DNA of 9,223 bases, taken from NCBI GenBank assembly GCA_964432985.1, contig CAYSPT010000119.1, forward strand, positions 1-9,223, given 5' to 3'. Numbering within the stretch: position 1 is the stretch's first letter; every line of letters begins with the position of its first letter. The notes beneath the pieces were generated by a model, which had not been told where the DNA came from, did not search any database, and was given only the letters and a program-made list of their open reading frames with translations. The DNA comes from CAYSPT01 sp964432985 (GTDB lineage Bacteria > Muiribacteriota > CAYSPT01). Shown piece after piece: positions 1 through 6,793 of this stretch. Made by a program: the position numbers and the translations under genes.

Positions 1-1384
1 TTTCTTTATCACATTGAGGACAATAGCCTTGAAAAGCAAGCATCGCAATGGGAGCAGTTTTTTCTGTTCTTGCTATTGACTCAACAATACGTTGGCTACT
101 ACCGCATTTACTACATGCGAATTTACCTGAGCTAAGAACGCTTCCTCCTCCTTTACCGGTCTTGAATGTACCATTTGTCTCCGGACATGTGATCTCATCA
201 GGCAATTTACCACGGACCTCAATAAGTCGACATTTTGATGCCCGAGCTTGGTTCCAACGAATGGTAGATTCAACCGAATCGTCCGCGCTACCACCGTATT
301 CGTGTCCGTCAGTATCATGCCCCGGTTCTCCCTGGAGCCAATCGGGATGAACGAGCAGGGCTAACTCGACCTTTTTTCTCTTCGATCTTAATCTTTCGAT
401 ATCCGGAATTATCTTTTCTCCTTGCCCACAAAGCGGGCAATTAGCTCCACACCTTTCAAGAATTGCAAATGGACGCTCCGTCTCGGCTACCACCAAGGGT
501 ACACCGGGAGCCATGCGCGCTTCTTGTTCTTCCAAGTCGTATTTGCCACCACAATGAGGACATTGGTGAAGCCAATACTTCACGGAAATGGTCTTCACCG
601 CCATAACTGGGTTGGTCATGATCGGTGTGCGATGGCCGCAACCCGTGACCTGACAAGGTCCGTGTTTAGCCCAAAACACATAGATGATCTCGGGACCATT
701 GTAGCTGTAATCCTTACGTTCCTCAGGAGTAAGTGAGGCCGGTTCAAAATCATCATCCATTATCTCTCTTGTGCTGATCTTCGTCCATTTGCCCTTGTGC
801 CCACGAGGACAGTCGCAGACATAGAAGGGCATGATCTGAGGCTTAACCTCCCGCTCGATGTCAGCCAGTAGGTTCTCGACCTCAGCCTTCTCCACCTGGG
901 CCATCTCGTTCTTGACCACGAACCAGGCTACGGGATTCAGGTCATTGCCATACATCTGCATCCCGAGACGGGAGCCTTCAACAATGGTGGTACCGCCACC
1001 CATAAATATATCAGCGACCTTGAGTTTCTTGAACGCACCTGCTTTCTGGTGGTTACCATAGTAGGCTTCCCACACCTTTTTAGCAGCCTCGGACGGGTCC
1101 GCCGGTGCTTTCATTGCCCCAGCTAGGAGCATTGAGCGGAATACACTGCTGCGTCTCCGCGCCCACCACTTGGACATCTGGTAGATGGGTTTACCAGCGT
1201 TGCCTTCGATAGCTGCGATCTGGTTGATGGGTAGAATGGGAAAATCCACCTCCAGACACGTAGGTGGACGACCGGGATCGGAAAAATCTACTGTCTCACA
1301 ATCCCAGACCTTTCCTGCATTCACAGCTTTAGCCACCTCTTTGGCCAGCCATTCTTTTTTTGTTTCACCGGTTCTTCTCGTCAT
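1..1384 (-). CDS. DUF1156-type (COG1743) adenine-specific DNA methylase with zinc ribbons, N-terminal part only
   Basis: The gene starts at 1384 and stays open to base 1, giving 461 codons with no stop; the C-terminal part lies outside the window. The N-terminal third has the DUF1156 look: an early FPILPINQIAAIEG stretch, then KWWARRR (residues 72-78). The SAM-binding loop follows as IFMGGGTT (126-133), with GNDLNPVAW (146-154) as the next strand. A cysteine-rich insert comes after: CPHC (275-278), CGANCPLC (312-319), CSKC (424-427) and CPQC (455-458), fitting the zinc ribbons that COG1743 is named for. The catalytic (D/N)PPY motif is not seen and should lie beyond the left edge. The ATG is 4 nt after the PglZ stop and is preceded by AAGGAAGG at a rather long spacing. 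By family it would methylate adenine in host DNA so the partner proteins recognise self. Proteins of this family serve as the methylase (PglXI) in some BREX types; the assignment to a BREX subtype is inference. Confidence 0.87.
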   Translation of the reverse strand, partial: MTRRTGETKKEWLAKEVAKAVNAGKVWDCETVDFSDPGRPPTCLEVDFPILPINQIAAIEGNAGKPIYQMSKWWARRRSSVFRSMLLAGAMKAPADPSEAAKKVWEAYYGNHQKAGAFKKLKVADIFMGGGTTIVEGSRLGMQMYGNDLNPVAWFVVKNEMAQVEKAEVENLLADIEREVKPQIMPFYVCDCPRGHKGKWTKISTREIMDDDFEPASLTPEERKDYSYNGPEIIYVFWAKHGPCQVTGCGHRTPIMTNPVMAVKTISVKYWLHQCPHCGGKYDLEEQEARMAPGVPLVVAETERPFAILERCGANCPLCGQGEKIIPDIERLRSKRKKVELALLVHPDWLQGEPGHDTDGHEYGGSADDSVESTIRWNQARASKCRLIEVRGKLPDEITCPETNGTFKTGKGGGSVLSSGKFACSKCGSSQRIVESIARTEKTAPIAMLAFQGYCPQCDKE

Positions 1385-1388
1385 GTGT

Positions 1389-2387
1389 TTACGTTGCCTT
1401 CCTTGATAACTCGATGAACGGTACAGTTACCTCAAGCACCGAAAGTCCGCCATGCGTCAGCGTTGGATATCCGCCCGCGCTCTTCCATTTCCGGCGTCCC
1501 AGTACGAACTGATACCACCCGTGGTGCGTATTCAGAGCCAGATCGATAGGTGGCACCCAATGCCCTGGAGAATCATTTTGATCACTCCATCGCCCGCTTT
1601 TAAATGCTTTTTTGAGATAGTTGGTTTGAGCCTTATCTGAGTCGGGGAAAAGCCCGCTCGCAGCATATCCGTGATCGGAAGTGATTACTAGACGCCGTCC
1701 AGTGGCTAGACGTTCCACCAGATTCCAGAAAGAATCACTGGTCAGATGTTCCTGTACTTCCCGGGTCAACGTTGACAATCCCTTGCCTGCCTGGTCATGA
1801 TAGTGTAGGCGATGATCTGGCCAATGATGCCACAACAACCAATCAGGTTCAGAGCCGATAAAACCAGCACAGTCCTGCCAGGCTATGTCCGTAGATTCCG
1901 TCCGTGCTCCCGTTAAATTGTGAGCTTGCCCAGCACGATTGTTCCCGAGCGCTGAACGTTGGGAAAACCCAAGTGCCCTGGCAAATGGAGTGGTATCAGC
2001 AGGTAGTTCGGCTCCAGTAGCTTTTGCATCATGTACCGTGAATCCGTGCTCGATGGCACCATGGATGATCCAAGGGGATTCACGCAAGGAGATAGCATCC
2101 AGGATAAGGACAGCTCTGCCGCTATTGTGGTTATCCCACCATTGAATCAGGGCGGTAGAGGTCATCGGCACGACAGTTTCATAAGAATCCCACAAGTCCC
2201 AGCCAGCCGTTGCCATGAATAAATCAAGGTCTCCGACAGCACGATCTCGACGGGTTACTTCAGCGGTAGGTTTTCCGCCAGTTATTTCCGGTGTACAGAT
2301 ATGCCAAGCATTATCGAAAATAACTTGCCACGCTTTAACAGGAGACGTTGTTTGAAGAGCTTGAAGGGTCGCTAGTGCCAGTGCCAT
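1389..2387 (-). CDS. PglZ-type alkaline phosphatase superfamily protein (short form)
   Basis: This 332-aa protein carries the sequence marks of a PglZ domain. They are LDAISLRE (96-103, the first metal-binding Asp), ITSDHGY (235-241, the conserved T-S-D-H-G metal site) and THGGLSVLEVTVPF (311-324, the H-G-G-x-S then E and VP end motif). PglZ proteins belong to the alkaline phosphatase superfamily, are core to Pgl/BREX defence and have metal-dependent phosphatase or nuclease-like activity in some cases; the substrate in BREX is unsettled. Many PglZ proteins are far longer (600-900 aa), so this is close to a bare catalytic domain. A TTG start at 2390 is possible, but the ATG at 2387 sits 7 nt after AAGGAGG and is preferred. 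It overlaps the DUF499 stop by one base (TGATG), which implies translational coupling. The next gene, the methylase, begins 4 nt after its stop. Confidence 0.86.
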   Translation of the reverse strand: MALALATLQALQTTSPVKAWQVIFDNAWHICTPEITGGKPTAEVTRRDRAVGDLDLFMATAGWDLWDSYETVVPMTSTALIQWWDNHNSGRAVLILDAISLRESPWIIHGAIEHGFTVHDAKATGAELPADTTPFARALGFSQRSALGNNRAGQAHNLTGARTESTDIAWQDCAGFIGSEPDWLLWHHWPDHRLHYHDQAGKGLSTLTREVQEHLTSDSFWNLVERLATGRRLVITSDHGYAASGLFPDSDKAQTNYLKKAFKSGRWSDQNDSPGHWVPPIDLALNTHHGWYQFVLGRRKWKSAGGYPTLTHGGLSVLEVTVPFIELSRKAT

Positions 2388-5080
2388 CAAGCGTCCTCCT
2401 TATCTACATCTAGCTTATAGGTCATTCCGTCAGGTAGTTTCTTTAGAAGGTCCTGCAGTTGTGCACCCGTGATATTATCAACTTTCAGGCGCATAGCTTG
2501 TAATTGTGTCCCTGGGCCAATTCCCCATGATTCCACTTTTCCGAGCAGATTAAGCGCTGAGGTCGCAGGGGAGGAAAGCGACGTGAAATTTTTTGTATCT
2601 CGAAAAATACTGGGAGTTTGCGGTTGTTCTCCACCAGTTTCTAGATCAGTTGTACCACCTGTGGACGATACGGTACTCTGTCCGTCTGTTAGAGGAACCG
2701 GCTGTGCTCCACCCGTAGTCGCTACACCACCGACGACAGGAACAGCCTGAGGATGAAGGATATAGGTCTCGTTAAGATGCTTCCCAGTGCCTAGCTTACC
2801 CCTCATACGCCTCCATGATTCATCGTACGACTCCCCATCTTTTAGCTGAAGATATTCCATCCCACGCAGATTAATCGCAATTTTACCCTTTGCGCACAGA
2901 CGAATGATATGTTCCTTAACAAGTGTTTCACCAAGCCAGGGGATGCATTCCTGTCCGCCGGGGCGTGGCTCCCGGAGTTCATGAATAAGTTTTCCGACGG
3001 ATTCGTTATTGGGAGCTGCCGCCATGGTGAAAGCTTCAAAATCCTCGGGAATGAAAAGATTCTCGTTGATATATTTGTCTATGGCATCGGGGATTTTAGA
3101 TCCTTCAGCTTTGTGACTTTGGATGCAGAAACGGCAATCCTGCGGTTCCTGAAAATTCCATTTTGAAATTAGAGCGAATCGATCGAACCGGGCTTTGATA
3201 ACCTCCCGCAGTTCTTTTTGATACTTCGATTGTAGGCGGCTGTATTCATGATTCTGCACTTTCCATTTTTCAGCCAGGTAAACAGCCCTTGCCAAAACAA
3301 TGAGATCCCGATCGGCAAAAATGTTCTCGCTCCCGTCGCGCGGCAACAAGAATCGAACAGTGTTACGGTTTGTCTGCAGATTATCACGGAGCCATTTACC
3401 GAGAATAGCCTCGACATCATCGGGAGTCTTAGGAAGTATTAGTATTGGAATACGGTCATCCCAGTTTTGTGGGTGGTCAGATTCCTCGATTTTCTCCCAT
3501 GGTTCTGATGTCCAGTATTGTGGCAGGACAACTACTCGAAAGCGTGAAGGAACATCGGCAATCCCACCGATGACATACCTAACCTCTCTAGAAAGACGGA
3601 GTACGTCCTCACCTTCCTGAAAGAGCTTGTCGTTACGGGCGCTGGCTATCAACTTCGCCTGGGGATTCTCTTCTTCCTTGAAAATGTAACGATGGCCATC
3701 CTCGTGAATATTAAAGCTATTCTCCGTTATCGTGGCCAACTCAACCTGGAAAGCATTATCATCGACCGGTTTGCTGCTCGTTACATCAACATGCAGGGTT
3801 GCCATGTCAGCACCCGCGAGATTGCTTTCCGCCAGGGACCGTAGCCACAATGCTCCGATGATACCTTCTAAATGGGGAACCGTTTGTGATGTATTGGCAA
3901 TAGCGTCTCTGACGGCTTCCAGATTGCGCATTGCCTTTTCGCGCAGTTTCGCGTGATGTTGATTGGCAACTGAATCCAGCAGAGCAGCGATACCGCTCTT
4001 TTCATCGTCTAAACGGAAATCAGCTGCGGTGATGATAGGTATGTCTTTACCACATCGTTTGAACAGATCCGCAAGAATGCGAATGAGATCTCTGGTTTCT
4101 TGAGCGTGTGTTGCCATCAGTACCTGATCTTCGAGAAGTTCCATAAGGTGGGGTGCGTACGGCCACGCATGAATGAAATCCTCCCGGATACGCTGATGTT
4201 CTGCAGGTGCAAGATTCTTGAGCCGGATGTATTCGCTGACATGTGCTTCGACCACAGATGCAATTTTTTCGTCCGCCACCTGTAAGCGGTTTTCAAAGAG
4301 GCGATGCAGGAGAAGACGAAGACGATCCTCCTTTGCGGAAGGTCCCTTAAAGTCAACGATGGCTGGGTTGACCCGCTGAACTTGCTGAAATGCGTCTGTA
4401 TTCCCGTTGCGAACGGAAATCACAAGTACCAACAGCTCAGGATGTTCTTTAGCTATCTCCGATAAAATCTGAATAAAGTTAAAAGCCCAGTTCCGCCATG
4501 GGTACTGCTTGGTGTTCGTCAATCCGTCATACCACGTCTGAAATTCATCCAGAATGAGAGCGGTCGGTGTGTGTTGAAACATGTCAAAAAGGATTTCGTC
4601 GCTGGGCACCTCGGTCTTCTTCTCTCCCAGGCTTGCCCACTTGCCCCGGCAATAATCTCCATGCGGATGCTGGTCGAACAGAAGATCCCAAAGAAATTTG
4701 TATCGGTGACGATGCAGGCTTTCGCTGATAACCGTCATTCCACTCCGCAATGGAAGGTTTACTATCTTTTCATTGCTCAACCGGTTAGCCCACTCAGAGA
4801 GCCACTGCTTTGTTGCGGTATTATCCGTTAAGGTGTGATAGAGCATGCCCATGAGATGGGATTTACCCAAACCGCGTTCACCTATGAGAGTAACCAAGCG
4901 TCCCTGGTCAGGACCGACTGCTTCAATAGTTTTCAGCACATCCGCCGTTGGATACGTGATTCTGAGAAAATCTGACGCGGGGATTTGTGTTGCGCCAGTC
5001 TTGTTGTTGTTTGTCAGCTCAATGGCGGTGCCCTTCAACCGACGCTCCTTGAACTCCTTACGTAGCTCCAGCCCTAACAT
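2387..5080 (-). CDS. DUF499-type P-loop ATPase of a BREX-like system (BrxC/PglY role)
   Basis: This is a large cytoplasmic ATPase of 897 aa. It shows a Walker A at GERGLGKSH (67-75), a Walker B at LILDEFQTW (175-183) and a strand ending in ISVRNG (221-226) that looks like sensor 1. The middle is long and not divided by obvious motifs. Residues ~779-829 are a Gly/Thr/Pro-rich low-complexity linker. The last ~68 residues form a separate small module (LNLLGKVESWGIGPGTQ, then DLLKKLPDGMTYKL), a tail I associate with DUF499 (COG1483) proteins. In BREX/Pgl islands this class of ATPase (BrxC/PglY) works with PglZ and the methylase, and that partner set follows here in the same transcript. The ATG is 9 nt downstream of GGAGG, and a sigma70-type promoter lies about 160 nt upstream. 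The ATPase assignment is firm. The DUF499 name rests on the P-loop flavour, the C-terminal module and the neighbours. Confidence 0.86.
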   Translation of the reverse strand: MLGLELRKEFKERRLKGTAIELTNNNKTGATQIPASDFLRITYPTADVLKTIEAVGPDQGRLVTLIGERGLGKSHLMGMLYHTLTDNTATKQWLSEWANRLSNEKIVNLPLRSGMTVISESLHRHRYKFLWDLLFDQHPHGDYCRGKWASLGEKKTEVPSDEILFDMFQHTPTALILDEFQTWYDGLTNTKQYPWRNWAFNFIQILSEIAKEHPELLVLVISVRNGNTDAFQQVQRVNPAIVDFKGPSAKEDRLRLLLHRLFENRLQVADEKIASVVEAHVSEYIRLKNLAPAEHQRIREDFIHAWPYAPHLMELLEDQVLMATHAQETRDLIRILADLFKRCGKDIPIITAADFRLDDEKSGIAALLDSVANQHHAKLREKAMRNLEAVRDAIANTSQTVPHLEGIIGALWLRSLAESNLAGADMATLHVDVTSSKPVDDNAFQVELATITENSFNIHEDGHRYIFKEEENPQAKLIASARNDKLFQEGEDVLRLSREVRYVIGGIADVPSRFRVVVLPQYWTSEPWEKIEESDHPQNWDDRIPILILPKTPDDVEAILGKWLRDNLQTNRNTVRFLLPRDGSENIFADRDLIVLARAVYLAEKWKVQNHEYSRLQSKYQKELREVIKARFDRFALISKWNFQEPQDCRFCIQSHKAEGSKIPDAIDKYINENLFIPEDFEAFTMAAAPNNESVGKLIHELREPRPGGQECIPWLGETLVKEHIIRLCAKGKIAINLRGMEYLQLKDGESYDESWRRMRGKLGTGKHLNETYILHPQAVPVVGGVATTGGAQPVPLTDGQSTVSSTGGTTDLETGGEQPQTPSIFRDTKNFTSLSSPATSALNLLGKVESWGIGPGTQLQAMRLKVDNITGAQLQDLLKKLPDGMTYKLDVDKEDA

Positions 5081-5158
5081 TATTGCGTTCCTCCGTACTT
5101 ATTGTGATTCATCTTATAGCTTCTCTTACTCCAGTCATTTCTCAAGCATACTCCACAT
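5080..5158 (-). other. Chain of three overlapping mini-ORFs leading into the DUF499 gene
   Basis: Three tiny frames are linked stop to start: 5158-5135 (7 aa, MWSMLEK), 5138-5109 (9 aa, MTGVREAIR) and 5112-5080 (10 aa, MNHNKYGGTQ). The first two junctions are ATGA overlaps. The third frame's TAA overlaps the ATG of the ATPase gene by one base (TAATG). The ribosome site of the ATPase gene lies inside the third mini-ORF. None of the mini-ORFs has a convincing ribosome site of its own, so this may be chance; a translational leader is the alternative. Confidence 0.2.
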
Positions 5159-5216
5159 TAAAAAAAGCATGTCGGTTTACGGATCAATTGCTCTTGTTGC
5201 CCTCATTAGCCGTCAT

Positions 5217-5230
5217 CTAAATCCATTTAG
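5217..5230. promoter_or_regulatory. Dyad (possible operator) just downstream of the BREX-like promoter
   Basis: The sequence CTAAAT-CC-ATTTAG is a perfect 6-bp inverted repeat around two central bases. It lies roughly +5 to +18 relative to the expected start of transcription from the promoter at 5242-5269, a common place for a repressor to bind. No regulator gene is visible in the window. The repeat is AT-rich and short, so it could also be chance. Confidence 0.35.
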
Positions 5231-5241
5231 AATAAGCAAAC

Positions 5242-5269
5242 ATTATCTGAAATCCTGCATGCTTGTCAA
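5242..5269 (-). promoter_or_regulatory. Sigma70-type promoter for the DUF499-PglZ-methylase operon
   Basis: On the minus strand there is a perfect TTGACA at 5269-5264, a 16-bp spacer, then GATAAT at 5247-5242 (five of six matches to TATAAT). Transcription would begin near 5235 and leave a leader of about 155 nt before the ATPase ATG. It lies in the only sizeable gap between the two gene blocks, which supports separate expression of the BREX-like genes from the ubiquitin-like operon. Confidence 0.7.
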
Positions 5270-5344
5270 TTGGTTTAGCCGAGGTTAGTCGCATTTAACC
5301 GGTTCAAAGATGATTAGATAAAGGTCACTCTTGCCTCCCGTGAA

Positions 5345-5368
5345 GCAGGGGATTACGCAATCCCCTGC
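5345..5368 (-). terminator. Strong stem-loop 27 nt beyond the E1 stop
   Basis: GCAGGGGATT pairs perfectly with AATCCCCTGC around a 4-base loop (10 bp, GC-rich). It lies just after the last gene of the ubiquitin-like operon, where a transcript end is expected. No U-run follows on either strand, so it is not a textbook intrinsic terminator. It may be a 3'-end stabilising or RNase-processing hairpin. Confidence 0.4.
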
Positions 5369-5394
5369 CCCGTGTGCCTTTGATTCAAGAAACC

Positions 5395-6105
5395 TCAGAT
5401 AGTCATCAAAATCCGCTCGCGTAGGTCTCCTCTCAACTCCAACCCTGCAGTGAACTCGTTCATCACGAATCGCTTGATCTCGTGGGCTACCAATCCACCA
5501 AGGACAAATGCGTTGTACGCGACGGACCGGGCTGTACATGGGAGATCGACTGGTTTCCGCAGTTCTCTTCTACCCCTACCGGTATCCGATGCCACCACCT
5601 GAAATAGCGTGGCTTCGTACTGCCGTTTATCCTCCGGGACGTATGGTCTTACAACATGTATCTCGAACTGCTCTGCGGCCATTCTGGCGTCCAGGTAGAG
5701 TTCGATGTGTGGCTTATTCTTACAACGGTCCCAGACGCAAGCCCTAGACTTCAGTGTATCGGTCGCTACGATGACGATCTCCCGAGGAGCGGGCTGCGAC
5801 CACCTGAAGACGTCCGTGAATCTATCCGGGATGGTTTCAACATTCACATCGGGATTGAACTGGAGCATCTGTATGGCCATTGCCTCAACCTTGAGCATAC
5901 CGACCGCCTCCGTGGGGTAGAATTGGGAGGGGAGGTTGTGCGGCTCCACTGAATCGTCATCCATCAGCACGAACCGTTTGAAGCCCATCTTGGCAAGGAT
6001 GATGGCCGTGGGGCTCCCGATCCCGCCCACTCCGATGATTCTGATCCTTCCGGAAAACTTTTCCGGATCGATTATATCGAGCTGTCGCAGGTAGCTTATC
6101 CGCAT
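5395..6105 (-). CDS. E1-like ubiquitin-activating (ThiF/MoeB-fold) enzyme
   Basis: This 236-aa enzyme should adenylate the Gly-Gly end of the ubiquitin-like protein and carry it as a thioester. The nucleotide-binding Rossmann motif is IIGVGGIGSP (23-32). The ThiF-type follow-on is DDDSVEPHNLPSQF (49-62) with Lys72 in the G-x-x-K position. VIVATDTLKSR (111-121) has the conserved Asp at 116. DLPCTARSV (187-195) puts the likely catalytic cysteine at Cys190. The CxxC zinc pairs found in many ThiF/MoeB proteins are absent, and there is no C-terminal ubiquitin-fold domain, so this is a minimal E1. The ATG follows AGGAGG by 9 nt and lies 4 nt after the JAB stop, within one operon. The order Ubl, E2, JAB, E1 matches bilA-bilB-bilC-bilD, which makes this the BilD-like member. 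The family call is firm; the Bil subtype is inference. Confidence 0.94.
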   Translation of the reverse strand: MRISYLRQLDIIDPEKFSGRIRIIGVGGIGSPTAIILAKMGFKRFVLMDDDSVEPHNLPSQFYPTEAVGMLKVEAMAIQMLQFNPDVNVETIPDRFTDVFRWSQPAPREIVIVATDTLKSRACVWDRCKNKPHIELYLDARMAAEQFEIHVVRPYVPEDKRQYEATLFQVVASDTGRGRRELRKPVDLPCTARSVAYNAFVLGGLVAHEIKRFVMNEFTAGLELRGDLRERILMTI

Positions 6106-6109
6106 GTTT

Positions 6110-6793
6110 CTATTCCTCCTCTCCGTACTGCTCCGACATCAGGTACTCCTCAAATGTGCGATCATGACCGAATGACTGATCGTCGTCCCAGTCTTCCTCC
6201 TGAATGTAACCCCAGCTATCCAGGAATCCTTCGCGGTCGTCAAACGGCCAGGCGTTATCACAGGCAGACACTTGACTGGAACAGATCTTGTTCTTGATCT
6301 CCTCACCGGCTAGTTCATAGGCCTCTTCATCGATATCGAGGTCGATTTCCACAGGCACGTGGTTGATAGTGACCGACAACGGCTCTCTAAGGTCAATCCG
6401 CCCAAGCATCATGCTTCCGTCGGCCACCACGCTTACTAGAAGTGGCATGTCTTGCCGGGCTATGTTTTCGTCGTCGGTGGCACTCCAGAACACTCCCATG
6501 CCGGGATGGGTATGGAGCCAGCAGTTCCACTTTGTCAGATCTTCATCAGGGACTGTTTCTATCCAGTCGGCATAGGCTTCCTGGTCTAGTTCGACTGACG
6601 ACCGGTTCGCAGACTGGGGTAGAAGCACGGCATCTTCGACCGTGATGACATTCCCCTCGATCCTGGTCAGGCCCACAAGAAGGATCTCCGTCTCGGCCAC
6701 TTCCTGGTAGACATGTAGCATCCGGGCAACAGCCAGAGACAGCACGATCCTTACCGGTGATCCGGTCGCAACATTCGCTTTCTTCTTCATCAT
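6110..6793 (-). CDS. JAB/JAMM metalloprotease, deubiquitinase-like
   Basis: This 227-aa protein has a complete JAMM zinc-protease motif: HTHPGMGVFWSATD (94-107), that is H-x-H-x7-S-x2-D, with the helper glutamate likely at Glu36 (TEILLVGL). In ubiquitin-like operons such enzymes cut the precursor after Gly-Gly and/or remove the modifier from targets. The Ubl in this operon has two extra residues after Gly-Gly that need exactly such a cut. The last ~70 residues are strongly acidic and have no recognised fold. Two ATGs occur back to back: the first (6793) overlaps the E2 stop as ATGA, and the second (6790) is better spaced from the GAGAGG upstream, so the true protein may be one residue shorter. 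It lies between the E2 and E1 genes with almost no gap and is co-transcribed with both. Confidence 0.94.
   Translation of the reverse strand: MMKKKANVATGSPVRIVLSLAVARMLHVYQEVAETEILLVGLTRIEGNVITVEDAVLLPQSANRSSVELDQEAYADWIETVPDEDLTKWNCWLHTHPGMGVFWSATDDENIARQDMPLLVSVVADGSMMLGRIDLREPLSVTINHVPVEIDLDIDEEAYELAGEEIKNKICSSQVSACDNAWPFDDREGFLDSWGYIQEEDWDDDQSFGHDRTFEEYLMSEQYGEEE

Larger units (their letters stand above)
5081..5394 (-). other. Intergenic control region between the Ubl operon and the BREX-like operon
   Basis: This 314-nt gap is AT-richer than its flanks. From the E1 side it contains a stem-loop (5345-5368), an 8-bp palindrome AACCGGTT (5297-5304) about 30 bp upstream of the -35 box, the promoter (5242-5269), the CTAAAT/ATTTAG dyad (5217-5230), a run of seven T on the minus strand around 5160, and the mini-ORF chain. 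A minus-strand frame of 84 codons ends at 5285 but has no usable start outside the E1 gene. I see no RNA gene. Confidence 0.6.

Noticed and set aside
73..656. Short minus-strand open frames that could suggest a broken methylase
   Set aside because: The methylase frame itself reads from 1384 to base 1 without a stop; the short frames are in other phases.
422..736. Plus-strand open frame of 104 codons
   Set aside because: It is antisense to the methylase zinc-ribbon region, whose minus-strand frame is open over the whole 1384 bases with clear motifs.
4845..5288. Plus-strand open frame of 147 codons across the ATPase start and the intergenic region
   Set aside because: It is mostly antisense to the ATPase N-terminus and its Walker A region, has no ribosome site, and its translation is Ser/Arg-rich without motifs.
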